DNA from: Ichthyophonus hoferi
Taxonomy: Eukaryota; Opisthokonta; Ichthyosporea; Ichthyophonida; Ichthyophonidae
Assembly: GCA_002751075.1 (NCBI GenBank)
Contig: NAOQ01000127.1
Location: 119,171 to 140,869, forward strand
DNA length: 21,699 bases
Reading direction: 5' to 3'
Shown here in pieces: positions 1 through 11,256 of the stretch (position 1 is its first letter; every line of letters begins with the position of its first letter). The position numbers and the translations under genes were made by a program. The notes beneath the pieces are model-generated. The model was not told the origin of the DNA. It ran no database searches and saw only the letters and a list, made by a program, of their open reading frames with translations.

Positions 1-85
1 GGTTTTGATATAACTGGCTGTGACATAACTGAATGTGATGTAATTGTTTGTGTTATAGCTGGCTTTAATATAACTGGTTGATATT
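1..85 (-). repeat. 15-bp coding tandem repeat (pentapeptide units)
   Basis: On the plus strand, units such as gctgtgacataactg, aatgtgatgtaattg and gctttaatataactg follow each other at a 15-nt period. Read on the minus strand in the exon 2 frame they give PVILK-PAITQ-TITSH-SVMSQ-PVISK-P. This is a degenerate pentapeptide with Pro/Thr/Ser at position 1 and aliphatic residues at positions 2-3. About five units are visible and the array reaches the window edge, so its full length is unknown. That the period is a multiple of three and the frame stays open supports coding use. Confidence 0.7.
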
Positions 86-777
86 GGTCCCTTGGGTACG
101 CCTGTGGTGGTTCAAGTCTTGATTTATGGTCTGAATGATATTGTAGGTCTTGTGGTTCTTTATAATACTTCTCTCGTTCTTCTAGGAAGGAGCAATGAAA
201 TTAAAATAAAATAATAGGACAACATAGATAAATAAACATGTCAAAGAATAAAAATTTAATTAGAAGAGGGGATAATGATATAAGATGCATATAAGATAAG
301 TGTACCAGCAAATATACTTATGCAAATAAATGATCAACTAGGTACATAAGTAGATATATGTTAATATAAATATGGGTGTATATAGACAATATAGAAATAA
401 CTATGCAAAACCTGGACATAATATATATTACATAAAAGATAGCCAAAAACTATACAGAAGTATGTTGGAAGCATATATAGAGCAACACAACACACACCTG
501 ACCATCCTTGTCGTTTTCTCTTTTTATCAATTTTTCCTTCTGCCCTGCTTATCGCTCTTAACTCAGACCTAGTTTTTGGACCCGGTACCCAATATTTTCG
601 CATTTCTCTATCCAACGCCTCTACCTGTCTATCTATGTCTTTATAATCATCTTCTTGCAAAACCTCGTTGCCCGTGGACCTCAACCGCATCAGTACCCAT
701 GCATTTATACTCCTCGGCGGTAATCTCTGTATAAAACGATGTGCCCACGGTTTTGCGTTAGACTGTATGGCAAACAT
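1..777 (-). CDS. Unrecognised protein, 5' part; two exons, runs off the left edge
   Basis: Exon 1 is 777..498 and exon 2 is 181..1, continuing beyond the window. The ATG at 777 is the first Met after an in-frame TAG 15 nt upstream. The donor is AG|GTGTGT at 497 and the acceptor TTCCTAG ends at 182. The 316-nt intron joins the phases exactly, and the frame then stays open to the edge, which is the main support. Exon 1 gives about 93 residues: a basic, Trp/Arg-rich N-terminus (KPWAHRFIQRLPPRSINAWV), an acidic/charged helix-like stretch (EDDYKDIDRQVEALDREMRK) and a lysine-rich segment (KIDKKRKRQ) that could be a nuclear localisation signal. Exon 2 is polar, Gln/Pro/Tyr-rich, then runs into pentapeptide repeats. 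I do not recognise the family. The N-terminus reads like a conserved domain and the repeats like a disordered tail. It is transcribed away from the channel gene, 1.66 kb distant. Confidence 0.62.
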
Positions 778-2440
778 AGTTACAGCTTGCTACTTCACCT
801 CAAGGCGTGTCTATAAAGCAAGTAATAATAATACCAAAAGTAGGTATACTGTTTGTTACTATTAGCTTTCATGGCTTAGCCTTGGGATGTGATATATCAA
901 TCTAATTATTAATTAACATGTATGTACATAAACAGGGATAGTACGTTAATGCGGTGCTAATTGACTGTACTTTTAATGTCCACCGATGTAAATTGCATTT
1001 CTTTTTGCTTGTAGGAACAAAATATTAAGCACCAACTTTAGAAAAAATAAAATCTAAAAAGTAATTTCTAATCAATTTCCTCAAAATGTGTTTGCTTTGT
1101 TATTTTGTCAATGATTGTGTTTTTATTTGAATTGTTTTTTTGTTTTTCACTCACTAAGCATCTAGCTCACCACTAAGTGAAATTATCTAGTCAGTTATTG
1201 ATGATTGGTGATAACCGCACCATATCTGATCTGATCGGTTGCCTTCTGTTGAATGATGGCCTATTCATCTACGCCATAGGAGCGAGGCTTACGGCACGTA
1301 AGTAACCAATCCTTTTCGTAACACAACACAACACCATAAACCCTATAGGAAATATACATGCTGTAGTGATAAGAAGTAACTGAAAAGAAACTTGAATAAA
1401 TACTTCTTATACATTATATTTGCATCTTATGTTGGTCAAAGTTCTAGCAGCGCAATTGGCATGAAATTTAAAATGAGCAGGAAAAATGCTGTTACTAATA
1501 ACATTTCTTATTAATACAAGGTCATCGATAAAAGATAAAGAACTTCTCGGATAAATAAAATAAAATAGCCAATTGTTTTCAAGAATAACGTTGCCAAGAG
1601 TCTTAGCACGCAAGGCTGGTCAAATAAGTTTATTGGTGGAAGATGCTTACAAAGTAGCATCTTTCCAATTAAGTAAGAGTCACTGTGTCTGAGACTGGCT
1701 TCATTTAATTTTTATTTATTTTCTTTTAAAAAAATAAAAAGAACCTTTTGGATTATAATTAATTTTTAAAGTGGTGACATTAAGTAAAACTGGTAAATAC
1801 TGCTAGATGACGTAGTGAGGCCGGGTTTATGCACAAATTCTCGGTAAAAAAAAAAACAAAAACATTTTATACCTTAATTTGGACGTAATGAAAAAATACT
1901 AATTATTTGCATTTTTTGCAATTGTTTTTATGCATAATTTATTATTATTTCTATCATTATTATTGAATACTGGGATACTCTTACTTTTGTCCGACAAACT
2001 TTGATGAAAAGGTATGTTATCAACAGCATGAGCCCTATGGATACAGACGGCTATTAATAACCAAATAACCAAGATATGCTTCGTAGCCAATAGTAAATGA
2101 ATAAACAGTGTTACTGATTGGTAGAAACTGTTTAGCCTCATACGATGCTCTTTGCAGAACAGTTCAAATCAATAGGCTTATAATCTATGACAAATGTACA
2201 ACGTTTTAGTTGATTGGTCAAAACATGTTAATTTTATTATTACCCAATGACTATATTTTCCATTACATTCGATTTCACCATGTGGATGATTTGAAGAAAG
2301 TCACTTATGAGGACAGCTAAGAAAAATCCTAATAAGCTGGCATACATGCGTTAGTGATAGTAATTTGAGTAATTTGACTAAGCAACGTTTGATTGTGTGG
2401 CTTTTTTTTTTGTGTTGTTTGTTTAGCAAAGACTGCCAAA
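778..2440. other. Divergent intergenic region between the left-edge gene and the channel gene
   Basis: AT-rich DNA with no convincing coding region. It must hold the promoters of both divergently transcribed genes. Visible elements are a short perfect inverted repeat CTTACG-gca-CGTAAG at 1288-1302, a longer imperfect hairpin at 1632-1669, and a pyrimidine-rich run ending TTTGTTTAG at about 2400-2426, just before the channel ATG. That run resembles a 3' splice site, so the channel mRNA may have a 5'-UTR intron. A minus-strand 80-codon open frame at 1899-2141 is discussed among the findings. Confidence 0.6.
1632..1669. repeat. Imperfect inverted repeat (hairpin)
   Basis: The arms AAGATGCT (1640-1647) and AGCATCTT (1656-1663) are perfect complements around an 8-nt loop. 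Pairing extends outward (ATTGG side against CCAAT side) with one bulge and a mismatch, giving about 14 paired positions. It lies in the intergenic region; no function can be assigned from sequence. Confidence 0.5.
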
Positions 2441-5400
2441 ATGGCAGATAATAAGAATACTACCGATGATGCCGCTAATCATCAAGCTACTCTAAATTCT
2501 TTTTCTGTTGCTTTTGGCGTTAATATTATTGTTGCAGCAGTAGTATTTCTTGTGTTCTGTTTTATGCGAACGAGACACTCAAGAATCTATGCTCCGCGCT
2601 GTAAACTCGTCAAGTATGTTCCTCTTTTCTTTTAATAACAACTTTATTTATATACCTTTTAAGTGGTCGATATTTTATATTTTTTCCGTTGTGGTCAGTT
2701 TGAACATGACAGTTTTTTTACAATGTTCAGGTTAGAATTTGTTTTTTAGTGACATGTTGTCCTTCTTTGGTTTTTGATCACAAACACTTGGTAGGGCATA
2801 GTAACGCACATCTAGAATATTTAAAAAAATTATAAAAAAATTTGACGAGGGAGGGGTCAAGCTTTTTTTTTACCATCATGAGTGGGGGTTTTTTTTTTTG
2901 GAAAAAATTAGGTACCGTGCCTGCTTGTGTGTGTTAGTATAAAGGATTAATTGGAATGCTGATGGTATGTGATTATATTTTTAACTCAATCTACCCAATT
3001 GAGTAGTATTAGAACGAGACAATTCATATCGCATGTTTCCGCTCTGACTAAGATCTACTCTCCAGAGGATGTCGTATTCCCGAACTTCCCAAAGGCCTGT
3101 TCAATTGGATTATTCCTCTTTTCAGACTAACTGATGACCAAATCTTGGAAGCCAGTGGTTTAGATGCTCTCATTCTTGTGAGAATACTTCGTTTTGGTTA
3201 TCACCTATTCTTTTCCTTTTGCATTTGGGCCTTTGGTGTAATTCTCCCACTGAACTACACTGGTGCCAATGGCCTGCATGGTTTCCATCAGATATCTATG
3301 TCCAATATAGGTCAGAAGTCACAGAGATTATGGGCTCATGTTATCTCTGTTTATATCTTTACTGGCATTACACTATTTCTGTTGAACAAACACTTTAAAG
3401 AATTTGTTCAACTTCGTATACATTTCAACCAGGTAAGCATATGGTATGGTGTGTGCTTGTGATTCTTGATTGGCTTGACTTTATCTATCTAGTTCTGTGT
3501 CTCTCACTTACACTCTGTACCACCATTAAAAAATAACTACTGTAAAGAACACATTCATAAACCAACTTACACTATCCTGTAATGTAGACGTGTTCCACTC
3601 TGAATATTTTCCTATTCAATGATATTCGATATAGATTAGATCTTTGCATTATTTTTCTTGGTTTATTTTTTTATTATTTCCCAACTCCAACTTTTCTCTT
3701 GTCTATTATTCTAATAAAATTCCTGTTTTATTGTGATTTTCACTTTCTTGTTCTATTTTTATATTGCCAATCTTACTTCAATGGCTTCCTATATTTACTG
3801 TAATTGATTAGCGTACATCAGGATTATACTTACACTTCTGGTATTGCATTTTACGACATGACCACGAATCGCATCATTATCTTGTTGTCTAACTAATTTC
3901 ACCAGAATGGCTTCAGTTAGATTAATACTTACCCTGTTCTAAACCTCTACCAATAGATCAAGCGTCCCAATTCCTACACGGTCATGGTGCATGATATCCC
4001 CAATGACGATGCTCATGACGATGATCTTAAAAGGCTTTTTGACTTTATGTACAACAATACTGTTCATACTGCAGTGGCCGAAAAGGACGTGGCTCAGTTA
4101 GACCAATTTTACGAAAAACGTGAAGCTTACTGTCAGACCCTAGAGCATTACATGTACCTACATGAGCATGACCCAGATCTCACAAGGCCTAGGAACAAAC
4201 TAGGGTTTCTCGGTCTGTTTGGTGAGGAGGTTGATTCGATCGAATATTATCAGAGAAAACTTGATAAATATAACCGTTTAGTAGATGAAGGACGAACCAG
4301 GCCCCATCGATGCTCTGGCAATGGGTTTGTTACCTTTACCAATATTTCCAGCGCTGCGTTATCAGTACAAGTGTTGCACAGCTCCAATACAGAGGCATAC
4401 CATGTTGTAGTTGCCCCAGACCCAGATGATGTTTACTGGCCCAATATGAGCAAGGATTCACGTCAGAAGCTCATCCGCTCAACACTTGTTGGGTGAGTAC
4501 AAAAGTATATGTATGCAGTATAGTGCGGTTTTTTGGTTTGGTAACTGACTGTGGTTAGGAATGTGTCAACGGTTTTTTTTATAGACCTTATATGTCCTGC
4601 TGGGACCTTCATAGACATACGGTTATGTATGCTCTCTTTATGCATGTGATGAATGGAAATGAGGTTAATGGATGATTGATGTCTTTGAAAGGATTTGTAC
4701 AATACTTGATGTTAATCAATATACGTAAGGTACAGTTCAAAGTAACTTATGGCATATGTTCACAAACAAGAAAGGAAGGAGGGTCATAATTCGTACATTG
4801 TTCTAATCCTCACTTACCTTTCTCGACAGTTGTACCACGTTCGCCCTGGTGGCTTTCTACATGATTCCCGTGACGTTTGTTCAAGGTATCACCTCTATGG
4901 AATCTCTCTCTCAAAAGGTGCCAGGTTTTGCAAAAATCGTCAATGCCAACAAGACTGTGAAGGGTTTTCTGCAAGGTTTTCTGCCTACCTTAGCGATGAA
5001 AATTTTCCTTGCCATATTGCCTATAGTTTGTTGGAGTAAGTATATTTGTATGTGTGAAGGAAAGATACGAGCTATATGCTAGTCCTTTTTAACGGGTCTT
5101 GGTCTTGTGTACACTCTTGCTTTACTATTTTCCCTTTCAATTCTCTTGACAAATTATCTATTTATTTCAATGCAAATTATGATAGCGCTGCAGGTGTGCT
5201 GTACTACAACTTAACATGTCATAATCAACCCGATATTTTGGGCCTGTTTTGTACCTCTGATTATCTTCCAGGCCTAGAGTATATATTAGCATGTCTGATT
5301 AAGCTACATATATATGAGCTAATTTATACATACTATTACTAAAACTGTCTCTACTTATTCTTGATTTTACTTGGACTCCCATAATAGATCTACAAATGTG

Positions 5401-6481
5401 TATGCATATGTATATCCAAATAGGTGTATCTAGTATATCTCCACTTCATATCTCTTAGTCTCAATTCTAATTGTCCGCTATTCATTCTACAGCTCTGTCC
5501 ATGCTAGAGGGCATTGAAGCATATAGTTGGATAGAGATGGCGCAGCTGGTCAAGCTTTTCTATTTTCAAGTCATCAACGTTTTCCTCGGTTCCCTGATTT
5601 CAGGGTCTTTTGTCGCTTCTCTTTCCAGTATTATTAATGATCCAACCTCTATTGCCTCCCGACTTGGTACAGCTTTGCCCACAAAATCCACATTCTTCAT
5701 CAACTACGTTATGCTTCTCTCTACTGGGTTTTCCTTGGGTCTTCTTCGTGCGGGACCACTGATTATTTCCTTCCTTAAGATCAAATTTGTTGCAGTAACC
5801 CCCAAAGCGAAAGCACTTGCGTGGGCCCCTCCAAACACTTCGTATGGTACCATCTATCCTGAAATTTTGCTTGTCTTCTGTATTGGAATTACCTACTCCA
5901 CAATTGCCCCTTTTGTCCTTATTTTCTGCTTCTTATATATGCTTTATGGGTGTTTCGCCTACAAATATGAGGTCACTTATGTAAATATGGGAGAATTTGA
6001 AAGTGGTGGGAAATTCTTCCTTCCAGTTTTCAATCGTATAGCTATTGCACTTATTATCTTCCAGCTTACCCTTATTGGTTTAATTGGACTCAAGGGCTCT
6101 CCCCTTTCGGTGGTGTGTATTCCCGCCCCTGTCATCACGGCTATCGCAGTATGGTTAATGTATCAGTGGTATGATTCGGCTTCGCGCTATACCCCCATCC
6201 TTGATGCTACTGGTTTGGACAAAACTGACCAAGATATTACTGGTGATGGCGTGAAGGATTTAATTGATCCTTTGGCTTATAGCAAGCCCTGTCTTAAGGA
6301 GGGGCACCTGGTGCCTAGGCATTGGGACCTTGATAACCGGTTAGTTGAGAGTGGATGGATTACTACCTCTAACCCCCGAAAGAATAGTGAGGAGGTTGAA
6401 ACAGAAAGCAGTACTGCAATTGTGTTTGGACAAGGAAGTTCTATGCATAAAAGCCAAAAGGGAAAGCTTGCCACATCTTAG
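2441..6481 (+). CDS. CSC1/OSCA/TMEM63-family calcium-permeable channel (RSN1/PHM7-like), five exons, 756 aa
   Basis: Exons: 2441..2613, 3066..3432, 3957..4492, 4830..5035, 5493..6481. Donors are GTATGT, GTAAGC, GTGAGT and GTAAGT, acceptors all end in AG, and every junction keeps frame (2271 nt, TAG stop). The start is the first ATG of the frame, in context GCCAAAATGG. Domains: extracellular N-terminus, TM1 about 20-42, the RIYAPR motif 48-53, then PKGLFNWIIPLFRLTDD and GLDAL (89-93) leading to TM2 (about 95-118) and TM3 (about 145-165), matching RSN1_TM. Residues about 181-358 form the PHM7_cyt cytosolic domain, with a closing APDPDDVYWPN motif. Exons 4-5 carry the multi-helix RSN1_7TM pore, including FQVINVFLGSLISGS and LPTKSTFFINYVML. 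A polar C-terminus follows from about residue 640. The family forms plasma- or endomembrane cation channels opened by osmotic or mechanical stress. The length is near that of shorter fungal members. Which paralogue it is cannot be settled; introns of 337-524 bp are unusually long for fungi. Confidence 0.94.
2822..2916. repeat. Homopolymer-rich segment inside channel intron 1
   Basis: Intron 1 (2614-3065) contains several A runs of seven, a T run of nine, a G-rich patch (gaggGaggGG type) and a T run of about ten to twelve within 100 bp. This is low-complexity intron sequence, likely slippage-prone. No coding sense is seen in it. Confidence 0.6.
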
Positions 6482-7439
6482 AAAACTGTTATGATTGAGA
6501 AAGCCTTGATTTAATGATGCAACCATGATAACCCTTTCTTACTATGGGTATGACAATTGAAATTATAGGGTGAAGTACCTAATTCTTAGTGGCCTGCTCA
6601 TTTCAACAGGCCACCTACATATCAATAATGTGTTTTTTGCATAAACAAAAGCATTAAAACACTATTGTTCAAAGAAAATATACATATATATTACGATCAC
6701 ATGCAGGTACAGTGATCCTAACAATAAGATTTACAGATATAGTACCATGGATTACTACCTAATATTCATACTCAATAAATATTTAGTATCTTATTTTGTT
6801 CCAGTTAAATAATTCAAACAATATGCAGATCTTGTTATGGAGGGAGAATACTTGGCAGTGTTGATGTTTTGAAGGGCCACTGCCCAAAATGAATGTGAAT
6901 GGGGCCAGATCTGACCGTGCATAATTTAGTTACTGTTGAAGTTTTTCAGCCCCTACAAATGTTAGGCTGAATACTTCATGTTGTCTTCCACGAAAATACT
7001 TATTGTCCATGTAGCTTTGCGTTTAGAAAGAGGCTTCAATCGTTAAAATCGGTAATTAAGAGTTAGATATTAATTAATGACGATTAATCAATTACATGAT
7101 GTGACTAATTATATTTAATTAGAACTATATGCTTAGTGCAGTCTAACACGTAAATTTATGGTAGTTTTTAGATAGTGTTGGGCATCTACATTTTAATCAC
7201 CCACAGTGATTGATGAAACATGGGTGGTACGTAGCATCACCCTTTACATAATGAATTGGACAAGTGTTGCTGACAACATGTTAGATAACAATTAGGTCGA
7301 GTACCTATTCAATAATCTGTTTTGCTTGAAGGCTTATCACCTGGTCAACTGGTATTGACCTAAACCAACAATTATATAACCAGAAATCACGGACTTGGTC
7401 TGGATCCTGATTTTCATAGTGTTGCATGATGAAAGTATC
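6482..7439. other. Channel 3' UTR and intergenic DNA
   Basis: The first part must contain the channel 3' UTR; an AATAAA at about 6775 is a possible poly(A) signal, but the site is not fixed. The rest is AT-rich with no coherent frame on either strand. A hAT-terminus-like string, AGTGTTGGGCATCT, occurs near 7175, but no inverted partner was found. Confidence 0.5.
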
Positions 7440-8173
7440 ATACAAAAAACTTTATTCTTTGTCCATCTCAAGAAGTTGTTATGACAATAAATAGAAGAGG
7501 TTTGTCCACTACTCCTATACTAACAAGAGTTAAGCACAAGTCTGCCATTGCCTCTGCAACAAAATGAGGATCCATAGACAAAAAGAAACAAAAGATATAA
7601 CTCTTTTCTGATGCCAGTGAAGAGGACAAGCTAAAAAACTTTTAGAAGATTTTGACTTTATGTGAAGAACTTCAATCTCTGTCTGGGCCCTCATTCCCTA
7701 ATTCGGGTCTTCTGAGGCCTCCCTTGAATAAACAATTTCTAGATTCAGAGTTAGTGTCATCATTTAAAATTAAAACATTTAACTTTATGCATTAGAGAAC
7801 AGTTTTCTGTTCTGGGGTCCTCTTCAAACATGTTATATCATAGCTTTTCTGAATTGTAAAGGTCCATTGTACCTGCTTTTAAATGATACTCATTTCTTGG
7901 GGGTTATCCACGATAATGAGATGATAGCTGGTCAAGGTGCTTGGACCTTCTTTGTATACAAAGAGCCCTACAAACTCATCAAGTGTTGCCTCCCCACTTA
8001 TATAGATCATGAAGAGCATTGTCTTGTGCATATTTACAAGTCTGACCAGGGTTTTGGACAAATGTATCGAGTATTATTCCATCTGCAGTATCCAAATCTA
8101 AACCTAAGGATTGCTTGGCTGTGCCCTGAAGTCTATTTATGTAATGGGTAGATTTTCCCTTCTCTCTTGGCAA
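7440..8173. pseudogene. Decayed coding remnant, probably of a transposable element
   Basis: Base composition rises above the surrounding DNA and several protein-like stretches are visible, the longest a plus-strand open segment of 94 codons (7867-8151). The minus strand also has open segments here, so the original strand is uncertain. The region is interrupted several times and no family motif is recognisable. It is treated as a fossil; a domesticated or host pseudogene origin is also possible. Confidence 0.35.
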
Positions 8174-8960
8174 ATTATGTTGTCATATACGCTAGTATCA
8201 TCATAGTTTGTGTTTTTTAAGTAGCATATATACGGAATATGTGTAGGTTAGAAACGTCACACTACTTAGAGCATTTTGGATCTTGTTAATTAGTAGTAAG
8301 GACCTTTATGTAAAGTTTATTATTTTAGCCGTGTGACACGTATTAAAAGATCTTTTTTTGCTGTTAAAATATTGTCATTTATATATATATATGTAGACAC
8401 TCGGAGATTTGTCTGACTTTTATCTGGGGTATTTCTTTTTAATGTGTTAAAACAATAATAGATATTAGGAAACCAATCTAGTTTTAAATGAAGTGTTGGG
8501 TGATATTTAACTGGTACTTCATAGGTAGAAGTCAAACTCAATACTGTCGCGCAGGCATACCTCAATTAAAAATATATAGTTAGAGGTGTTAAGATTATAT
8601 AGGAGCATACCCTAGATAAATGGACATCTCCTAACAAAGTGGGTATAGACTTCAAGTCTAATACTTAGTTTACACGTTAGGTCTATGACAGGTAACTGCT
8701 AGCCAATCACCCATATAGCAACTATGTAATTCAAATTCCGGTCTGTATCAAGGATCAAAATCAATATAAGCAGTAAATAAATGCTGTGTGATCGCACAGT
8801 CAAAATATTTCATTTTTTATTAAGGAGCGAGTAGAAATCGTAGACCTAGAAACCATATGTCATGTTCTTCAGAACATGACTTATTTCTGAAATATAGGCT
8901 TTTATTTCCTCTCATCATCCATGCCCAGTCCGTGAGAATTGACAAGACGATTAAAATTTC
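8174..8960. other. Intergenic DNA upstream of the LTR element
   Basis: AT-rich sequence with an (AT)n tract at about 8380-8392 and a near-perfect 22-bp palindrome at 8859-8880. No coding region is supported; an 81-codon minus-strand frame at 8320-8565 has no protein-like character. Confidence 0.5.
8859..8880. repeat. Near-perfect 22-bp palindrome
   Basis: The arms GTCATGTTCT (8859-8868) and AGAACATGAC (8871-8880) are perfect complements separated by TC. It lies about 80 bp outside the left terminal repeat of the LTR element. It could be a dimeric protein-binding site or a cruciform-prone sequence; neither can be shown here. Confidence 0.7.
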
Positions 8961-9584
8961 TGTCATAATTTGAATCAAAATAGGCTAAGTCCTTTGAGCT
9001 TGTCCATTCAAATGTATTATTGGAGATCAAATTGAGTTTGATATCTGCCAGAAGTAGAGTATTATTGGAAGGAAAGTTGTCTGAAAAAAATGATTCTTTC
9101 TAGCAAGAAGGAATTAAAACTTTAATCTTTGTACCTATTCTCGTGGACGTGGCATTAGTGATGGGAGTAAATGAAGGCTTATATTCAAGCAATAAGTCAG
9201 CTTCTGAAGAACTTAGCATATGGTTTCTAGGCCTAATATTTCTAGTTATGCTTTAATAAGAAAAAGTAATATTTTTACTGTTTACACTGCATTTATTTTG
9301 TGCTCATATTTTTCAATCCTTGTTACAGATTGAAATTTTGGTTATGTAGTTGTCATCCAAGTGATTGGCCAGTAGTCTTCTATTATGGTCCTAACGTGTA
9401 AAGTAAGTATTGAATTTGAAACTTATACCCACTTTGTTCTTGAAAATCCATTTAGCTAAAGGATATTTCTATATAATATTAGCCCCTCTAACGATATGAT
9501 TTCATTTGAGATTTACCTATGTAATAATATAAGGTTTAACCTTTACATATGATGTACCAGTTAAATATTCCCTGGCATTTAACT
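8961..9584 (-). repeat. Left terminal direct repeat (LTR) of the element
   Basis: It starts TGTCATAATTTGAATC and aligns with the copy at 10634 along its whole length. Shared blocks include gatatctgccagaagtagag, tttctaggcctaatatttc and ctattatggtcctaacgtg. It would be the 3' LTR for minus-strand transcription. The outer boundary is sharp; the inner boundary is uncertain by about 10 bp. Confidence 0.68.
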
Positions 9585-10633
9585 CAAAACTATATTTAAA
9601 ATTTTTATGTGGTCCAGAGCTGACCTCACAGAGGATGATGATGTTGTAGTATCTTACATCATAGGGATATTGATTGTAGAATTTCATATTTGCATGTTAG
9701 AACCGGAAAGGTAGAGGAAGGTTCTCACAGTATGGCAAAGACTCTGAGAATTCTTTGAGGTTATCTTTGCCTCTAGATGAGACAAAAAATTGTTTCACCT
9801 ATTTGTACAAATGGCCTTGTTCACTCATAACTTGAGTTGCTCTGACTAGGATGCAGGCGTAATTTTGCTCCAGTTCAGTCCCAAGTAGCCTTTTGATGAT
9901 TTCCACAAGTCTAGCCAAAAACGTGCTGCTATATCCACCTGACTTTGGTTTGGCATTGTAGTCCTCTATGAGATTCTGGGAACACATCAGAGTTCCCTAG
10001 TAAAATTATTCCTTAATTGCTAACCATGTTTTTAAGACAAAATTTAGGGGTTTCCATCTGGCTATGATGTGTTGCTCCCACACAATTAGTTGATTGAGGT
10101 AAACCCTCAAGGTAGCCTGTGCTGAAGTAATATCTTCTGGGTTTGCCAGTTGATCACGAGTCAGAGATACTCCCAGTGTATACAAGGAATGTGACACTTG
10201 CACATAAGATACTATGATGTCTGCCCATTTGGCATAAGGCAACTGTCCATCTAGTCCTCCCTTGAATACATGACCTGGGTTGATCAAAATAGAAATATAT
10301 GACTGGATCTCCCTGTAATTGTTGAGTTGTGCCCAGTGCCAATTTGGCCATTGAATGAGCCCTCTTCATGCATTCAGTAATCCATTCTAGGAGTATAAAT
10401 AGGTCCTCTTACAACTGAAGGATTAGGATGATGATAAAAAGGAGGCAAATCTATTGCAGCAGTCAGCTGGACTGAAGGGTTAGACGCTTGTGGAAATTTA
10501 GGTGCCTACTGATAATTTTTAGCGGTTAGAGGTGCAGTAAACTGTTTTCTGGTAAGTTTTTCTGGAACAGCGTTTTCATGATTTAAAGAATTAGCAGTGG
10601 AAGCACTACTATAATGTAGGACCTTATTCGCCT

Positions 10634-11256
10634 TGTCATAATTTAAACCAAAAGGAGATAAGCACTCTGAGCTTGTCAATCCAAATTGTTATTGGAGATT
10701 AAATTGAATTTGATATCTACCAGAAGTAGAGTATCATTGAAAGGAAAGGTATCTGAAAAAAGTTGATTCTTCAGTCAGAAGAAACCGAAAGTTTAACGGT
10801 CTTGTCTATTCCCACGGACTAGGCATGGATGGAAGCAAATAAAAGCTTATGTTTAGGTTATAAGTCGTCTACTGAAGAGCTTGGTAATCGATTTCTAGGC
10901 CTACGATTTCTAGTTATGTTTTAACAATAAGAAGAAATATTTTTACTACGTGTCCCGCAGCATTTATTTAGGGCTTATATTTTTTTAGCCTTGATACAGA
11001 CTGAAATTTTGGTTATATAGTTGCCGTTCAAGTGGCCGTCCAGCAGTTACCTATTATGGTTCTAACGTGTAAACTAAATATTGGACTTGAAGCTTTTGTC
11101 CACTTAGTTCTGGGAAGTTCATTTAGCAAAGGGATGTCCCTATATTACATTAATATCTGTAACTACATGCTTTCACTTGGTATTTACCTATGTAACAATG
11201 TGGGGGTTTGACCTCTACATATGAAGCACCCGTTAAATATCCCCTAAAATTGAACT
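10634..11256 (-). repeat. Right terminal direct repeat (LTR) of the element
   Basis: It starts TGTCATAATTTAAACC and shares long blocks with the left copy, such as ccagaagtagagtat, tttctaggcctac and tattatggttctaacgtg. Its length (about 623 bp) matches the left copy (about 624 bp) despite divergence, so few indels have built up. It would be the 5' LTR for minus-strand transcription. Confidence 0.68.

Larger units (their letters stand above)
8961..11256 (-). mobile_element. Compact, old, broken LTR-type retroelement with gag-like traces
   Basis: Two direct repeats of equal length (8961 to about 9584, and 10634 to about 11256) flank about 1.05 kb. Both repeats begin with TGTCATAATTT on the plus strand, so on the minus strand they end in CA, as LTRs do. 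The other end reads TG (minus strand, about 9577) in the left copy only. By eye the repeats differ at roughly 13-20% of positions, implying an old insertion. The interior carries minus-strand protein-like segments (longest about 93 codons at 10006-10287) suggestive of a structural Gag-type protein. Several breaks are present. The interior is far too short for gag plus pol, so it is a non-autonomous or internally reduced member. No primer-binding site, polypurine tract or target-site duplication was recognised. The superfamily is undetermined; a DIRS-like element is an alternative. Confidence 0.66.

Noticed and set aside
4749-5039. Plus-strand 96-codon frame overlapping channel exon 4
   Set aside because: Out of frame with the channel, and it begins in intron 3; the exon 4 frame gives the conserved 7TM-domain sequence instead.
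6277-6526. Two minus-strand open frames opposite the channel's last exon
   Set aside because: They are antisense shadows of a well-supported coding exon, with no splice or start support of their own.
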